This document shows positions 1 through 6,293 of a DNA stretch of 10,321 nt, piece by piece; positions within the stretch are counted from its first letter, which is position 1, and each line of letters begins with the position of its first letter. The position numbers and the translations under genes were made by a program. Under the pieces are notes generated by a model. That model ran no database searches, was not told the origin of the DNA, and worked only from the letters and a program-made list of their open reading frames with translations. This stretch comes from Demequinaceae bacterium UBA4004 (GTDB lineage: Bacteria; Actinomycetota; Actinomycetes; Actinomycetales; Demequinaceae), in the NCBI GenBank assembly GCA_002384765.1, contig DGBM01000062.1, positions 1 to 10,321 on the forward strand, read 5' to 3'.

Positions 1-47
1 TCGTTCCAGCCGTCGATGAAGGCACGGATCGCGGTGACGAGTTCCTA
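1..47 (-). pseudogene. IS630-type transposase, short C-terminal fragment at window edge
   Basis: Read on the minus strand, the first 47 bases give ELVTAIRAFIDGWNE just after an in-frame TAG. This matches, from memory, the segment near the C-terminus of IS630-family DDE transposases of actinobacteria, where a motif like FIDGWN is followed by the WTKT region. That continuation would lie outside the window to the left. The fragment has no start and is cut off from the rest of its gene by the stop, so it is a remnant, or the end of a gene broken by the adjacent IS110 debris. With only about 15 residues, the family call is tentative. Confidence 0.4.
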
Positions 48-103
48 GCCCGCTGCGTCGCCGCCGGCGTCCGCCCCCAGTCCGTGCACGACGCCCGACG
101 CAC

Positions 104-688
104 GTGCGCGACGCTCCCAAGCTCGGCGTGCAGGTGCCGATGAGCGACCTGTTCGCCGACCGCGGCCTGGACCTGCTCGCGCACGTGCAGGCCCCGGCGC
201 CGTACGTCGCGCGGATCCAGTCGCTGCAGCGACTCATCGAGGTCTTGGACGTGGAGGTCGACCTGTTCGCCCGCCTCGCCAAGGGTCGGCTCGTCGCGGA
301 CCCCGGCTACCGGGCGGTCCAGACGATCCCGGGGGTCGGGCCGGTGCTGGCGGCGGTGTTCGTCGCCGAGGTCGGCGACGTGCACCGGTTCCCGACGGCC
401 GGGCACTTGGCCTCGTGGGCCGGGCTGACTCCGAGGCATCGCGAGTCCGACACCCACGTGCGGCGCGGCCGGATCACTAAGCAGGGCTCGAGGCTGGTGC
501 GCTGGGCCGCGGTCGAGTCGGTCAAGCGGGTCGGCGCGCACACCGGGGTCGGCGCCCTGCGTGGACGGGTCGCCGACCGCAGGGGCAAGAACGTCGGGGC
601 GGTGGCTGCGGCCCGCCGACAGGTCGAGCACGTCTACTACGCCCTACGCGACGGGAACGTCCGCGCCCTGCACCGGGGCGCGGCATGA
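104..688 (+). pseudogene. IS110-family transposase, C-terminal part (5'-truncated)
   Basis: The 194-residue product carries the Transposase_20 domain of IS110-family site-specific transposases. It contains IPGVGPVLAAVFVAEVGDV (about residues 75-93), then ASWAGLTPRHRESDT and GRITKQGSRLVRW, where the conserved Ser of the C-terminal catalytic domain lies. A helical stretch (about residues 25-60) precedes it, as in the family. The N-terminal RuvC-like DEDD domain (about 150-200 residues in intact members of roughly 400) is absent. The frame opens at a GTG only because the upstream codons fall in another frame, and a TAG lies at 45-47, so the 5' part is lost. It cannot be active alone. The stop at 686-688 looks like the natural C-terminus. 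The family call is secure; the exact 5' break is not. Confidence 0.85.
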
Positions 689-1062
689 CGACTCTCAGAG
701 TTGCCTGGTCGGCGCTCGGTCGTGCAGGTCATGACCCCCGAGCTGTTCGGCGCGGTCGCGCGCTTTGATTGACCACACCGGCCAGGACACCACGCACCAC
801 GCCATGCCACCCTCGGGTGGCGAAGGGATGACTGACACCCAAACGGGCTGTCCACCACTGCATCGCATCAGCACTGACGAGGAACGACCCCTGCTCCTTG
901 CTTCTCCTGAAGGGGGCCAGGACACAACTCAGAGCCAAGACGTCGGCGGCCCCGCCGATTCACATCGTCGACCCGCTAGACGCCGGCCTCAAGGCCCTCC
1001 GGCCGCTACGCGGTCCAATGCCGCGTAGTTATGGGGTTCGATTGTGTGTCAAGGGCCTCGGG
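689..1062. other. Noncoding stretch downstream of the IS110 remnant
   Basis: I see no gene here on either strand; the short open frames give low-complexity Arg/Pro/Ala products without recognisable motifs. A perfect stem-loop lies at 806-821 (GCCACC, loop CTCG, GGTGGC). An 11-base match GGCCAGGACAC occurs at about 780-790 and again at about 916-926. Part of this stretch is presumably the 3' noncoding end of the IS110 element, but no element boundary or flanking duplication can be fixed by eye. Confidence 0.4.
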
Positions 1063-1236
1063 TCATGGCGGGGCGGGGAGGGCGTAGGTTCCTGTGCCGG
1101 TGCGGCGGAGGAAGCCGAGCCCGGCCCATTCGCCGCGCTGGGTGAGGATGACTCGGGGGTGGACGCCCAGGCGGGCGGCGATCTCTCGTCCGCTCCACGC
1201 GCGAGCGGGGTCGGTGGCCATCAGGGCCCGGACGCG
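1063..1236 (-). pseudogene. Winged-helix/HTH protein, C-terminal fragment
   Basis: On the minus strand, 1236 down to a TGA at 1063-1065 encodes 57 residues. They include ALMATDPARAWSGREIAARL, then a linker, then EWAGLGFLRRTGTGTYALP before the stop. The pattern (helix, Trp-Ser-Gly-Arg-Glu-Ile-Ala helix, recognition segment, GxLRRTGxGTYAL wing) is typical of small winged-helix domains at the C-termini of actinobacterial DNA-binding proteins. There is no start codon of its own apart from an internal ATG. Upstream, the frame runs straight into the 30-bp repeat at 1237-1266, which adds Pro-Cys-Arg-Ser-Gly-Ala-Gly-Gln, so the 5' part of the gene was replaced or interrupted there. Its function beyond DNA binding is unknown. 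Confidence 0.4.
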
Positions 1237-1266
1237 TTGACCAGCCCCGCTCCTACAGGGATGACC
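1237..1266 (+). repeat. 30-bp direct repeat, copy 1
   Basis: This begins TTGACCAGCCCCGCTCC and ends TACAGGGATGACC, and is identical over all 30 bases to 1331-1360, giving a period of 94 bases. On the minus strand it is joined in frame to the winged-helix fragment, so it marks a junction. Confidence 0.9.
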
Positions 1267-1280
1267 CCGACGCCCATCGA

Positions 1281-1311
1281 GTCATGCCCGGCAACGGTCC
1301 CGGCCGGTCAA
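1281..1311 (-). repeat. Diverged inverted relative of the 30-bp repeat
   Basis: On the minus strand this reads TTGACC, then 20 mostly different bases, then ATGAC. It keeps the two ends of the flanking 30-bp repeats in opposite orientation. Only the outer 5-6 bases on each side agree well, so common origin is possible but not shown. Confidence 0.3.
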
Positions 1312-1336
1312 GAACATCCTCCGAACGCTCTTGACC
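1306..1336. other. Hairpin-forming inverted repeat between the direct repeats
   Basis: GGTCAAGA (1306-1313) and TCTTGACC (1329-1336) are perfect inverted copies with a 15-base loop. The stem can extend outward by three more pairs past one mismatch. The right arm overlaps the start of repeat copy 2. It could be a structured RNA element or a recombination site belonging to the IS110 5' end; no T-tract follows. Confidence 0.45.
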
Positions 1337-1360
1337 AGCCCCGCTCCTACAGGGATGACC
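1331..1360 (+). repeat. 30-bp direct repeat, copy 2
   Basis: This is a perfect copy of 1237-1266. It lies about 60-70 bases before the point where recognisable IS110 transposase sequence begins, so it may mark the boundary of that element or the site where its 5' part was lost. I found no third perfect copy in the window. Confidence 0.9.
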
Positions 1361-1427
1361 TGCGAAACAGGCGGAGCCGGTCTGCTGCGTCCGTGTCCCT
1401 GGCCCGGGCCGGCGGCGGCTGCAGGAG

Positions 1428-2160
1428 GTGCGTACGTTCTCCACGATGACGGGCTCGCTGCTGGGGATGGCCGACTGGTTGGCCGGGCTTGGGGTGATGC
1501 GGGTGGTGATGGAGGCGACCAGCGACTACTGGAAGCCGCCGTTCTACCTGCTGGAGGGCACGTTCGAGACGTGGCTGGTCAACGCCGGGGACGTCAAGCA
1601 CCTGCCCGGGCGGCCGAAGACGGATCGGCTGGACGCGGTGTGGTTGTGCAAGGTCGCCGAGCGTCAGATGCTGCGGCCGAGTTTCGTGCCGCCCGAGCCG
1701 ATCCGGGTGCTGCGGGACCTGACCCGGTACCGGGTCGACCTGATCGGGGCACGGACCGCGGAGAAGCAGCGGGTCGAGAAGCTCTTGGAGGACGCTCAGA
1801 TCAAGCTGTCCGTGGTGGCCTCGGACATCTTCGGAGTGTCCGGGCGGGCGATGATGGCTGCGTTGCTGGCGGGCGAACGCGACCCGGCAGCTTTGGCCAA
1901 GATGGCGGTTGGGCGGATGCGCCCCAAGGCCGCGCGGCTGCGGGAGGCGTTCGTCGGCCGGTTCAACGACCACCACGCGTTCCTGCTGGCCAAGATGCTC
2001 AGCCGCATAGATCAGCTCACCGCCGACATCGCTGACGTCGAGGTCCGCACCCAGGAGCAGGTCGCCCTTTCGCGGCCGCGGTGGCCCGCTTCGATGAGAT
2101 CCCCGGTGTCGGTGTAACGGCCGCGCAGGTCATCGTCGCCGAGGTCGACATTTCGTGGTT
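1428..2160 (+). pseudogene. Second IS110-family transposase, N-terminal/middle part, frameshifted
   Basis: The frame from 1428 (in-frame upstream codons Leu-Gln-Glu also fit, from about 1419) gives VRTFSTMTGSLLGMADWLAG, then RVVMEATSDYWKP and KHLPGRPKTDRLDAVWL. These hold the Glu and the Asp-x-x-Asp pair of the DEDD RuvC-like domain of IS110 transposases. The first catalytic Asp, normally within about 15 residues of the start, is missing because the sequence before 1419 does not match. A helical middle region follows. At about 2066-2070 (run GCCCTTT) the frame shifts by one base, and the family sequence continues in the next frame as FDEIPGVGVTAAQVIVAEVD up to about 2155. The C-terminal catalytic Ser domain is absent. 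It differs from the IS110 remnant at 104-688, so the two are not halves of one element. Confidence 0.8.
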
Positions 2161-2211
2161 TGATCACACAGCATCTGGTGGGCCCTCCAGTACTGGCAGG
2201 AGGATCTGGTC

Positions 2212-2517
2212 ATGACCGAACAGGACACGTCGCAGGGCTCACGGAGGGGCTCGCGCAAGCGAATGCTGACGCCAATCCGGAAGTACGAGATCTACTTGCA
2301 GTTGCGTCAGGAGGCCACCGTCGCCGAGGCGGCGGCCTCCCAGCGGGTGGACCGCTCGACCATCACGAGGATCCGGGAGGTCGCCAAACAGGGCGCGGTG
2401 GCTGCCCTGGCCGCCTCCAAGCCGGGGGTCGCGTCCCGGGCGCGGGACTACGAGCTGGAGGCCGCGAAGGCCGAGGTCGCCCGCATGTCGGAGGCCCTGA
2501 AGGAGATGGCCGTGCAG
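2212..2517 (+). pseudogene. IS3-type transposase OrfA, N-terminal fragment
   Basis: The ATG at 2212 has a strong ribosome binding site, AGGAGG at 2198-2203, eight bases upstream. The product contains a helix-turn-helix (residues about 18-60: TPIRKYEIYLQL, AEAAASQRVDRSTITRIREV) and then a Lys/Glu/Ala-rich helix (DYELEAAKAEVARMSEALKE). This is the layout of the small OrfA DNA-binding subunit of IS3-like elements, whose second helix mediates oligomerisation. Homology stops at about MAVQ (2517); the frame then runs into inverted helicase DNA. The last residues of OrfA and all of OrfB, the DDE integrase, are missing, so the element is dead. The IS110 remnant ends about 55 bases upstream, so this element's left end probably truncated it. 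Confidence 0.65.
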
Positions 2518-2884
2518 GGTCGTCGTCGAGAGCGACGGTCAGATCCACGCGGAAGTCGGAGGGGCCCACGTCGGTCTGCACCGCGTCGCCGCGGTCGCGC
2601 AGTTCCTCTGCGATGTCTTCGTGGTGGAGGTCGCTTTCGCGTCGACGGAGACGAGCGGATTCGAGTGCCTTGGCACCGATATCGGCCATCTCCATGTTGG
2701 AGCGCAGGTGCTTGAGGCCAACGCTCTTGGTCTTGTCGATCCGCAGCTGCGTCGGCTCGAACGACGTGTACAGCACCACCTGTCGGCGGGCGCGGGTGAA
2801 GGCGACGTTGAGGCGGCGTTCACCTCCCTCTCGGGAGAGCGGGCCAAAGTTCAGGGCAGCGAGACACATGCCGAGCCGATCCAT
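2512..2884 (-). pseudogene. DUF4011/DUF3320-type SF1 helicase-nuclease, C-terminal fragment (Hhe-like relic)
   Basis: The minus strand encodes LNFGPLSREGGERRLNVAFT then RARRQVVLYTSFEP. This is helicase motif VI (GGERRLNVAxTRAR) of the large superfamily 1 helicases annotated with DUF4011 and DUF3320. After a linker (SVGLKHLRSNMEMAD) comes HHEDIAEELRDRGDAVQTDV and GPSDFRVDLTVAL, which resembles the start of the C-terminal PD-(D/E)XK nuclease-like domain (Vsr/MTES_1575 type), with the Asp of FRVDL as a likely catalytic position. Intact members are well over 1000 residues, so only about a tenth is left: no Walker motifs, and the end is cut at about 2512-2520 against the OrfA fragment. Upstream, an in-frame TGA at about 2924-2926 replaces the helicase body. 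Related proteins act in antiviral defence (DUF4011-helicase-Vsr, named Hhe); this copy cannot function. Confidence 0.65.
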
Positions 2885-2945
2885 GTCGATGCCGCAGCGG
2901 ATGCACTTACCGCCGAATGCGACTGGTCAGCCCGGAACCTGTCCT

Positions 2946-3415
2946 GCGGTGGCCTGGATCATGGTCATCTGCCACACAGGCCTGACCACCATCGGTCTGG
3001 AACCGGACTCCGGCGCGGCGTGGGGTTGGCGATCGCCGGCCTCGTGGTGGTCATCCGGGTCCTGCTGATCCCGCTGTTCGTGCGGCAGATCAAGGCCGCT
3101 CGAGATATGCAGCTGCTATCCCCCGAGCTGCAGGCCTTGCAGGCGAAGTACAAGGGACGGGCGGACCCGGCATCGCACGAGGCGATGAGCCGGGAGACCA
3201 TGGAGCTCTACCGCAAGCACGGGAGGAACCCCTTCGCCTCCTGCCTGCCCGTCCTGCTCCAGTCGCCCATCTTCTTCGCCTGTTCCGGGTGCTGAACCAG
3301 CTGTCGCTCCTGGCGGCCGGGACGCTGCCGGGCGGGGATCGCATCGGACCACTCACCCAACAGCTGGCCGCCGATGCGAGCAGCGCGACGGTCTTGGCAA
3401 CCGGTCCGCAAGGAC
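2946..3415 (+). pseudogene. yidC: YidC/Oxa1 membrane insertase, central fragment with two frameshifts
   Basis: Three frames joined in order reproduce the conserved core of YidC, the insertase that places proteins in the inner membrane. First frame (2946 to about 3024): VAWIMVICHTGLTTIGLEPD then SGAAWG. Second (about 3025-3280): GLAIAGLVVVIRVLLIPLFV, RQIKAARDMQLLSPELQALQ, YKGRADPASHEAMSRE and NPFASCLPVLLQSPIFFA. Third (about 3281-3400): FRVLNQLSLLAAGTLPGG and IGPLTQQLAADASS. The shifts lie at GGGGTTGGC (about 3021-3029) and GCCTGTTCC (about 3278-3286), each fitting loss of one base. The functional Arg in the first core helix (VIRVLLIPL) is present. The N-terminus and the last two or three membrane helices are missing. 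An essential gene must exist intact elsewhere, so this is a transferred or duplicated fragment. Confidence 0.85.
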
Positions 3416-3465
3416 AGGGCCCGCGCACGCCAAAGCCGCTGACTACCAGTCCCCGCGTTTTCCGG

Positions 3466-4194
3466 TTACCCGGGAAGCGTGCCCACAGCGCCTGCGGACG
3501 TCGGAGGTGCGCAGGTCGCGGACCGGAGGAGGGCGCCCAGCTCGGCGTGTACGCGGGCAGTTGCGTCCGACGGGCTCGTGCACTCGGGCACGTCCAGCCA
3601 CCGGGTGGCGATCGTGACGGCGGGCCGGTTCCACGGCAGCCGCAGCGCGGGCAGGCGGTGGTCGGGTGGCCATGCGGTGTCGGTTCCGGTGAGCGCGACG
3701 AGCAGGATGTGCGGACGGAACCGCGAGGCGAGCACACCGACGCCGGGCTTGAACCGGCCCAGCCCGTCCGGGCGTTGCGCCTCGGTGACGATGCGTCCTT
3801 CCGGAGCGATGGCGACCGCACCCCCGGCACGAAGGACCTCACCCGCCGCATCGAGGGTCGCAGCCGGGCTGTGGCGGACGCCAGCAGGGATTGCACCCAG
3901 CAGGCGCAGGCCCGGCCCGGCAAGGGGGCGATCGAAGAAGTCGGCGCGGCTCAGCGCGGCGGGTGACAGCCGCCAGCGACGACAGGCGACCGCGGCGACC
4001 GGGAAGTCGATGGGACTGCGGTGGTTGAGCACGACGAGAGTCCCACGTCCGTCACCACGCCCGCTGCCTGGGCCGGTGGCGCTGACCTTGGCAACAAAGA
4101 GGAGGGTCGTTCGCACGACGGTCGTGAACGCGAGGTTGGCTGCGCGCTGGGTGAGAGCGCGGATCGGTGTCCCTCGTCCGCGTCCCGAGCTCAT
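3466..4194 (-). CDS. PlsC-like lysophospholipid/glycerol-phosphate acyltransferase
   Basis: This 242-residue protein is of the LPLAT/PlsC family, which transfers an acyl group from acyl-CoA (or acyl-ACP) to a lysolipid or acyl-glycerol-3-phosphate at the membrane. The catalytic HX4D motif is His58-Arg-Ser-Pro-Ile-Asp63 inside VLNHRSPIDFPV. The acceptor-binding block is APEGR at 130-134, followed by RFKPGVGVLA (about 147-156). A hydrophobic N-terminal segment (about residues 20-40) could sit in the membrane. Length is normal for the family. The start ATG at 4192-4194 overlaps the stop of the upstream synthetase gene (ATGA), which fixes it and implies translational coupling. It is the last of three co-directional genes. 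Its substrate cannot be read from the sequence: lysophosphatidate, a lysophospholipid or another acceptor are all possible. Confidence 0.85.
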   Translation of the reverse strand: MSSGRGRGTPIRALTQRAANLAFTTVVRTTLLFVAKVSATGPGSGRGDGRGTLVVLNHRSPIDFPVAAVACRRWRLSPAALSRADFFDRPLAGPGLRLLGAIPAGVRHSPAATLDAAGEVLRAGGAVAIAPEGRIVTEAQRPDGLGRFKPGVGVLASRFRPHILLVALTGTDTAWPPDHRLPALRLPWNRPAVTIATRWLDVPECTSPSDATARVHAELGALLRSATCAPPTSAGAVGTLPG

Positions 4195-6293
4195 CGGGGC
4201 CGCCAGTACAGTCGGTGCGCTGGGTGGGGCAGGAACCGGTCGAGCGCTCTGACCGTTCGGGCGATGGGGGCAACGGCGGGTGCGAGGAGCTGTCCGATGG
4301 TGCCCGCCGAGAGCTGGGTCGCCGCCCGGGCGGCGACCTGGGCGACTACCCTGGGGCTGCTCGGGCCCAGGGCGCGCGGGGCGAGGGGGAAGCGCGGCAG
4401 GAGTCCCGCGAACTCCAGACCGAGGGGATGGTGGTTGATGTGGCCCGGCGCCACCTGCATGCCTGCGCCCAAGGCGCGGGTGTGGGTCGGGGTCGTGTCC
4501 GGCTCGGGCTGACCCGTGGCGTACAGGTCGTCGCTCGTCGGGCCGAAGTCGGCGATCACGACGTCGCGGCGCACCTTCAGGCTCGGGGTCAAGTGCCCGT
4601 TCTCGAGGGTCAGTGCCCGGTCCAGGACTCGGCAGTCGCGGATCGCCTCCGCGCGTGAGACGACGAGGTTGGCCACCTCGACGGCCCGCCGCAGCGAAGC
4701 CAGGACCTCGGCGTCGACTCGGGCGGCGTCGAGGGTCAGGGGCGGGCGGTCGTGCAGGGTGCACGACCGCGGGAGTGCCTCGGGTTCCAGGGTGATGAGC
4801 GCCGCGACGAATGGGCGGCCGTCGCCGACGACGACGCACTCCGCGATCGAGGGATGCGTCCGGACGGCATCTTCAAGGACCGCAGGGCAGACGTTCTTGC
4901 CACCTGACGTGACGATCAGGTCCTTGATCCTGCCGGTGATGAACAGGTTCCCCCGGGAGTCCACCCGGCCCAGGTCCCCGGTGTGCAGCCAGCCGTCGCG
5001 AAGGGCCTCGGTAGTGCCGCCCGGGTCGTTGCGGTAGCCGAGGAAGACGGTGCGACCGGCCACGAGAACCTCACCGTCGGGCGCGATGGCGACGTCCGTT
5101 CCCGGGAGGGGCAGGCCGACGGAGCCGATGAGGGAGGCGTGGGGCCGGTTGACGGTGATGGGCGCGGAGGTCTCGGTCAAGCCGTAGCCGTCGAGGACGT
5201 CCAGTCCCGCCCCCCGGAAGAACTGGCCGACGGGTTGGCGCAGTGCCGACCCGCCGACGATGACCTGGCGCAGTGCACCGCCGAACGAGCGCCGGAGGTG
5301 TCGATACACGAGGGCGTCGGCACAGCCGTGGAGCAGCGTGTCCCAGCGGCTGGGGCCCTCGTGGGTCTGGGTCGCCCGCGAGTGGGCGATGGCCATGTCG
5401 GTGGCCCAAAGGAAGACGGTGTGACGCCCGCCGCTGCCGGAGGCGTCCTCGGCGGCGGCGTGGATCCTCTCCAGGATCCGGGGCACCACCACGAGGTAGG
5501 TCGGACCGAAGGTGCCCAAGTCGCGGGCGAGGGTGGTGGGGGAGCCGTGCCCGATGGTGGTGCGCGAGGCGACACCGACCAGCTGGATCACCCGCGCGTA
5601 CACGTGGGCCAGCGGCAGGACGAGCAACAGACGGGCATCGGGAACCGCCACGACGTCGCGAAGCACCGAGGCGATCGTCGCGGCCTGGACGGTGAGGTTG
5701 GCCTGGGTGCGCTCCAAACCCTTGTCCCGGCCGGTCGTGCCCGATGTGCAGACGATCGTTGCGACGTCTTCCGGGCGGATGCCTGAGCGGCGTTCCTCGA
5801 CCTCGCCGGGGTCCACCGAGGAGCCGTCGGTGAGGAGCATGCCGATCGCCCCTTCGTCGAGTCGCCAGATCCGCGACCGGGCGGCGAGGTCCGGGCAGGC
5901 CGCCTCGATGACCCGGGCGTTGTCCGGGGACTCGGCGATCACCGCGGTCAGGTCCGCGTCGCGGGCGATCCAGCTCACCTGCGCAGCCGAGGCGCTCTCG
6001 TAGATCGGCACCGGTACCGCCCCGACATACCAGAGCGTGAAGTCCAGCAGCATCCACTCATAGCGCGTGCGCGACATGATGCCGACGGACTGGCGCGGGC
6101 CGACGCCGACGGCAAGCAGGCCAGCCGCGACCGCCCGAACGTCTGCATGGAAGTCGGCAGCGGTCACCGGCCGCGAGCCGGCACCTTCGTGGATCGCCAC
6201 GGGCGGCTGGCCCGGGAGGCGGCGCGCTCGGTCGATCAGGAGCGAGGCGACATCGGTCCCGGCGTCGGGCACCGAACGGATCCAGCTCGTCAT
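4191..6293 (-). CDS. AMP-forming long-chain fatty-acyl-CoA synthetase with C-terminal extension
   Basis: This 700-residue member of the ANL superfamily makes acyl-CoA from fatty acid, ATP and CoA via acyl-AMP. Landmarks: phosphate-binding loop TSGTTGRDKG (183-192), LPLAHVYAR (about 227-234), DGYGLTETSAP (368-378), WLHTGDLG (435-442) with Asp440, GRIKDLIVTSGGKN (454-467), and Lys573 in LTPSLKVRR, the expected adenylation lysine. Two oddities stand out. The loop has Asp190 where Pro is usual, followed by LERTQANL instead of a form like VELTHxNL. The family fold ends near residue 590, but about 110 further residues follow, rich in Ala/Pro/Leu (AGLLPRFPLAPRALGP, then VVAQVAARAATQLSAGTIGQ). The ATG at 6291-6293 overlaps the lipase stop (ATGA); a start at 6410 would lie deep inside the lipase gene. 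The fatty-acid chain length is inferred from domain style only. Confidence 0.9.
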   Translation of the reverse strand: MTSWIRSVPDAGTDVASLLIDRARRLPGQPPVAIHEGAGSRPVTAADFHADVRAVAAGLLAVGVGPRQSVGIMSRTRYEWMLLDFTLWYVGAVPVPIYESASAAQVSWIARDADLTAVIAESPDNARVIEAACPDLAARSRIWRLDEGAIGMLLTDGSSVDPGEVEERRSGIRPEDVATIVCTSGTTGRDKGLERTQANLTVQAATIASVLRDVVAVPDARLLLVLPLAHVYARVIQLVGVASRTTIGHGSPTTLARDLGTFGPTYLVVVPRILERIHAAAEDASGSGGRHTVFLWATDMAIAHSRATQTHEGPSRWDTLLHGCADALVYRHLRRSFGGALRQVIVGGSALRQPVGQFFRGAGLDVLDGYGLTETSAPITVNRPHASLIGSVGLPLPGTDVAIAPDGEVLVAGRTVFLGYRNDPGGTTEALRDGWLHTGDLGRVDSRGNLFITGRIKDLIVTSGGKNVCPAVLEDAVRTHPSIAECVVVGDGRPFVAALITLEPEALPRSCTLHDRPPLTLDAARVDAEVLASLRRAVEVANLVVSRAEAIRDCRVLDRALTLENGHLTPSLKVRRDVVIADFGPTSDDLYATGQPEPDTTPTHTRALGAGMQVAPGHINHHPLGLEFAGLLPRFPLAPRALGPSSPRVVAQVAARAATQLSAGTIGQLLAPAVAPIARTVRALDRFLPHPAHRLYWRPR

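Noticed and set aside
1237..1360. CRISPR array
   Set aside because: There are only two perfect repeats with a 64-base gap, the middle unit is inverted, and no cas gene is present. Kept as an unexplained repeat.
104..2160. The two IS110 fragments as halves of one interrupted element
   Set aside because: They lie in the wrong order (C-terminal part first), and their shared middle region (IPGVGP... versus IPGVGV...) differs in sequence.
2160..3068. Single 302-residue plus-strand protein
   Set aside because: This open frame crosses the OrfA, helicase and yidC fragments in mixed frames; only its last part (VAWIMVICHTGL...) is real yidC coding sequence.
3466..4839. Acyltransferase frame extended upstream to 4839
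   Set aside because: The extra N-terminal part is Arg/Pro-rich and overlaps the synthetase by more than 600 bases. The ATG at 4194, in the ATGA overlap, starts directly before the family domain.
4983..5786. Long plus-strand open frames opposite the acyl-CoA synthetase (also at 5273-5695 and 5512-6003)
   Set aside because: They are antisense to a gene with clear family motifs. Their products are Gly/Arg/Pro-rich without domains, as expected from GC-rich codon bias.
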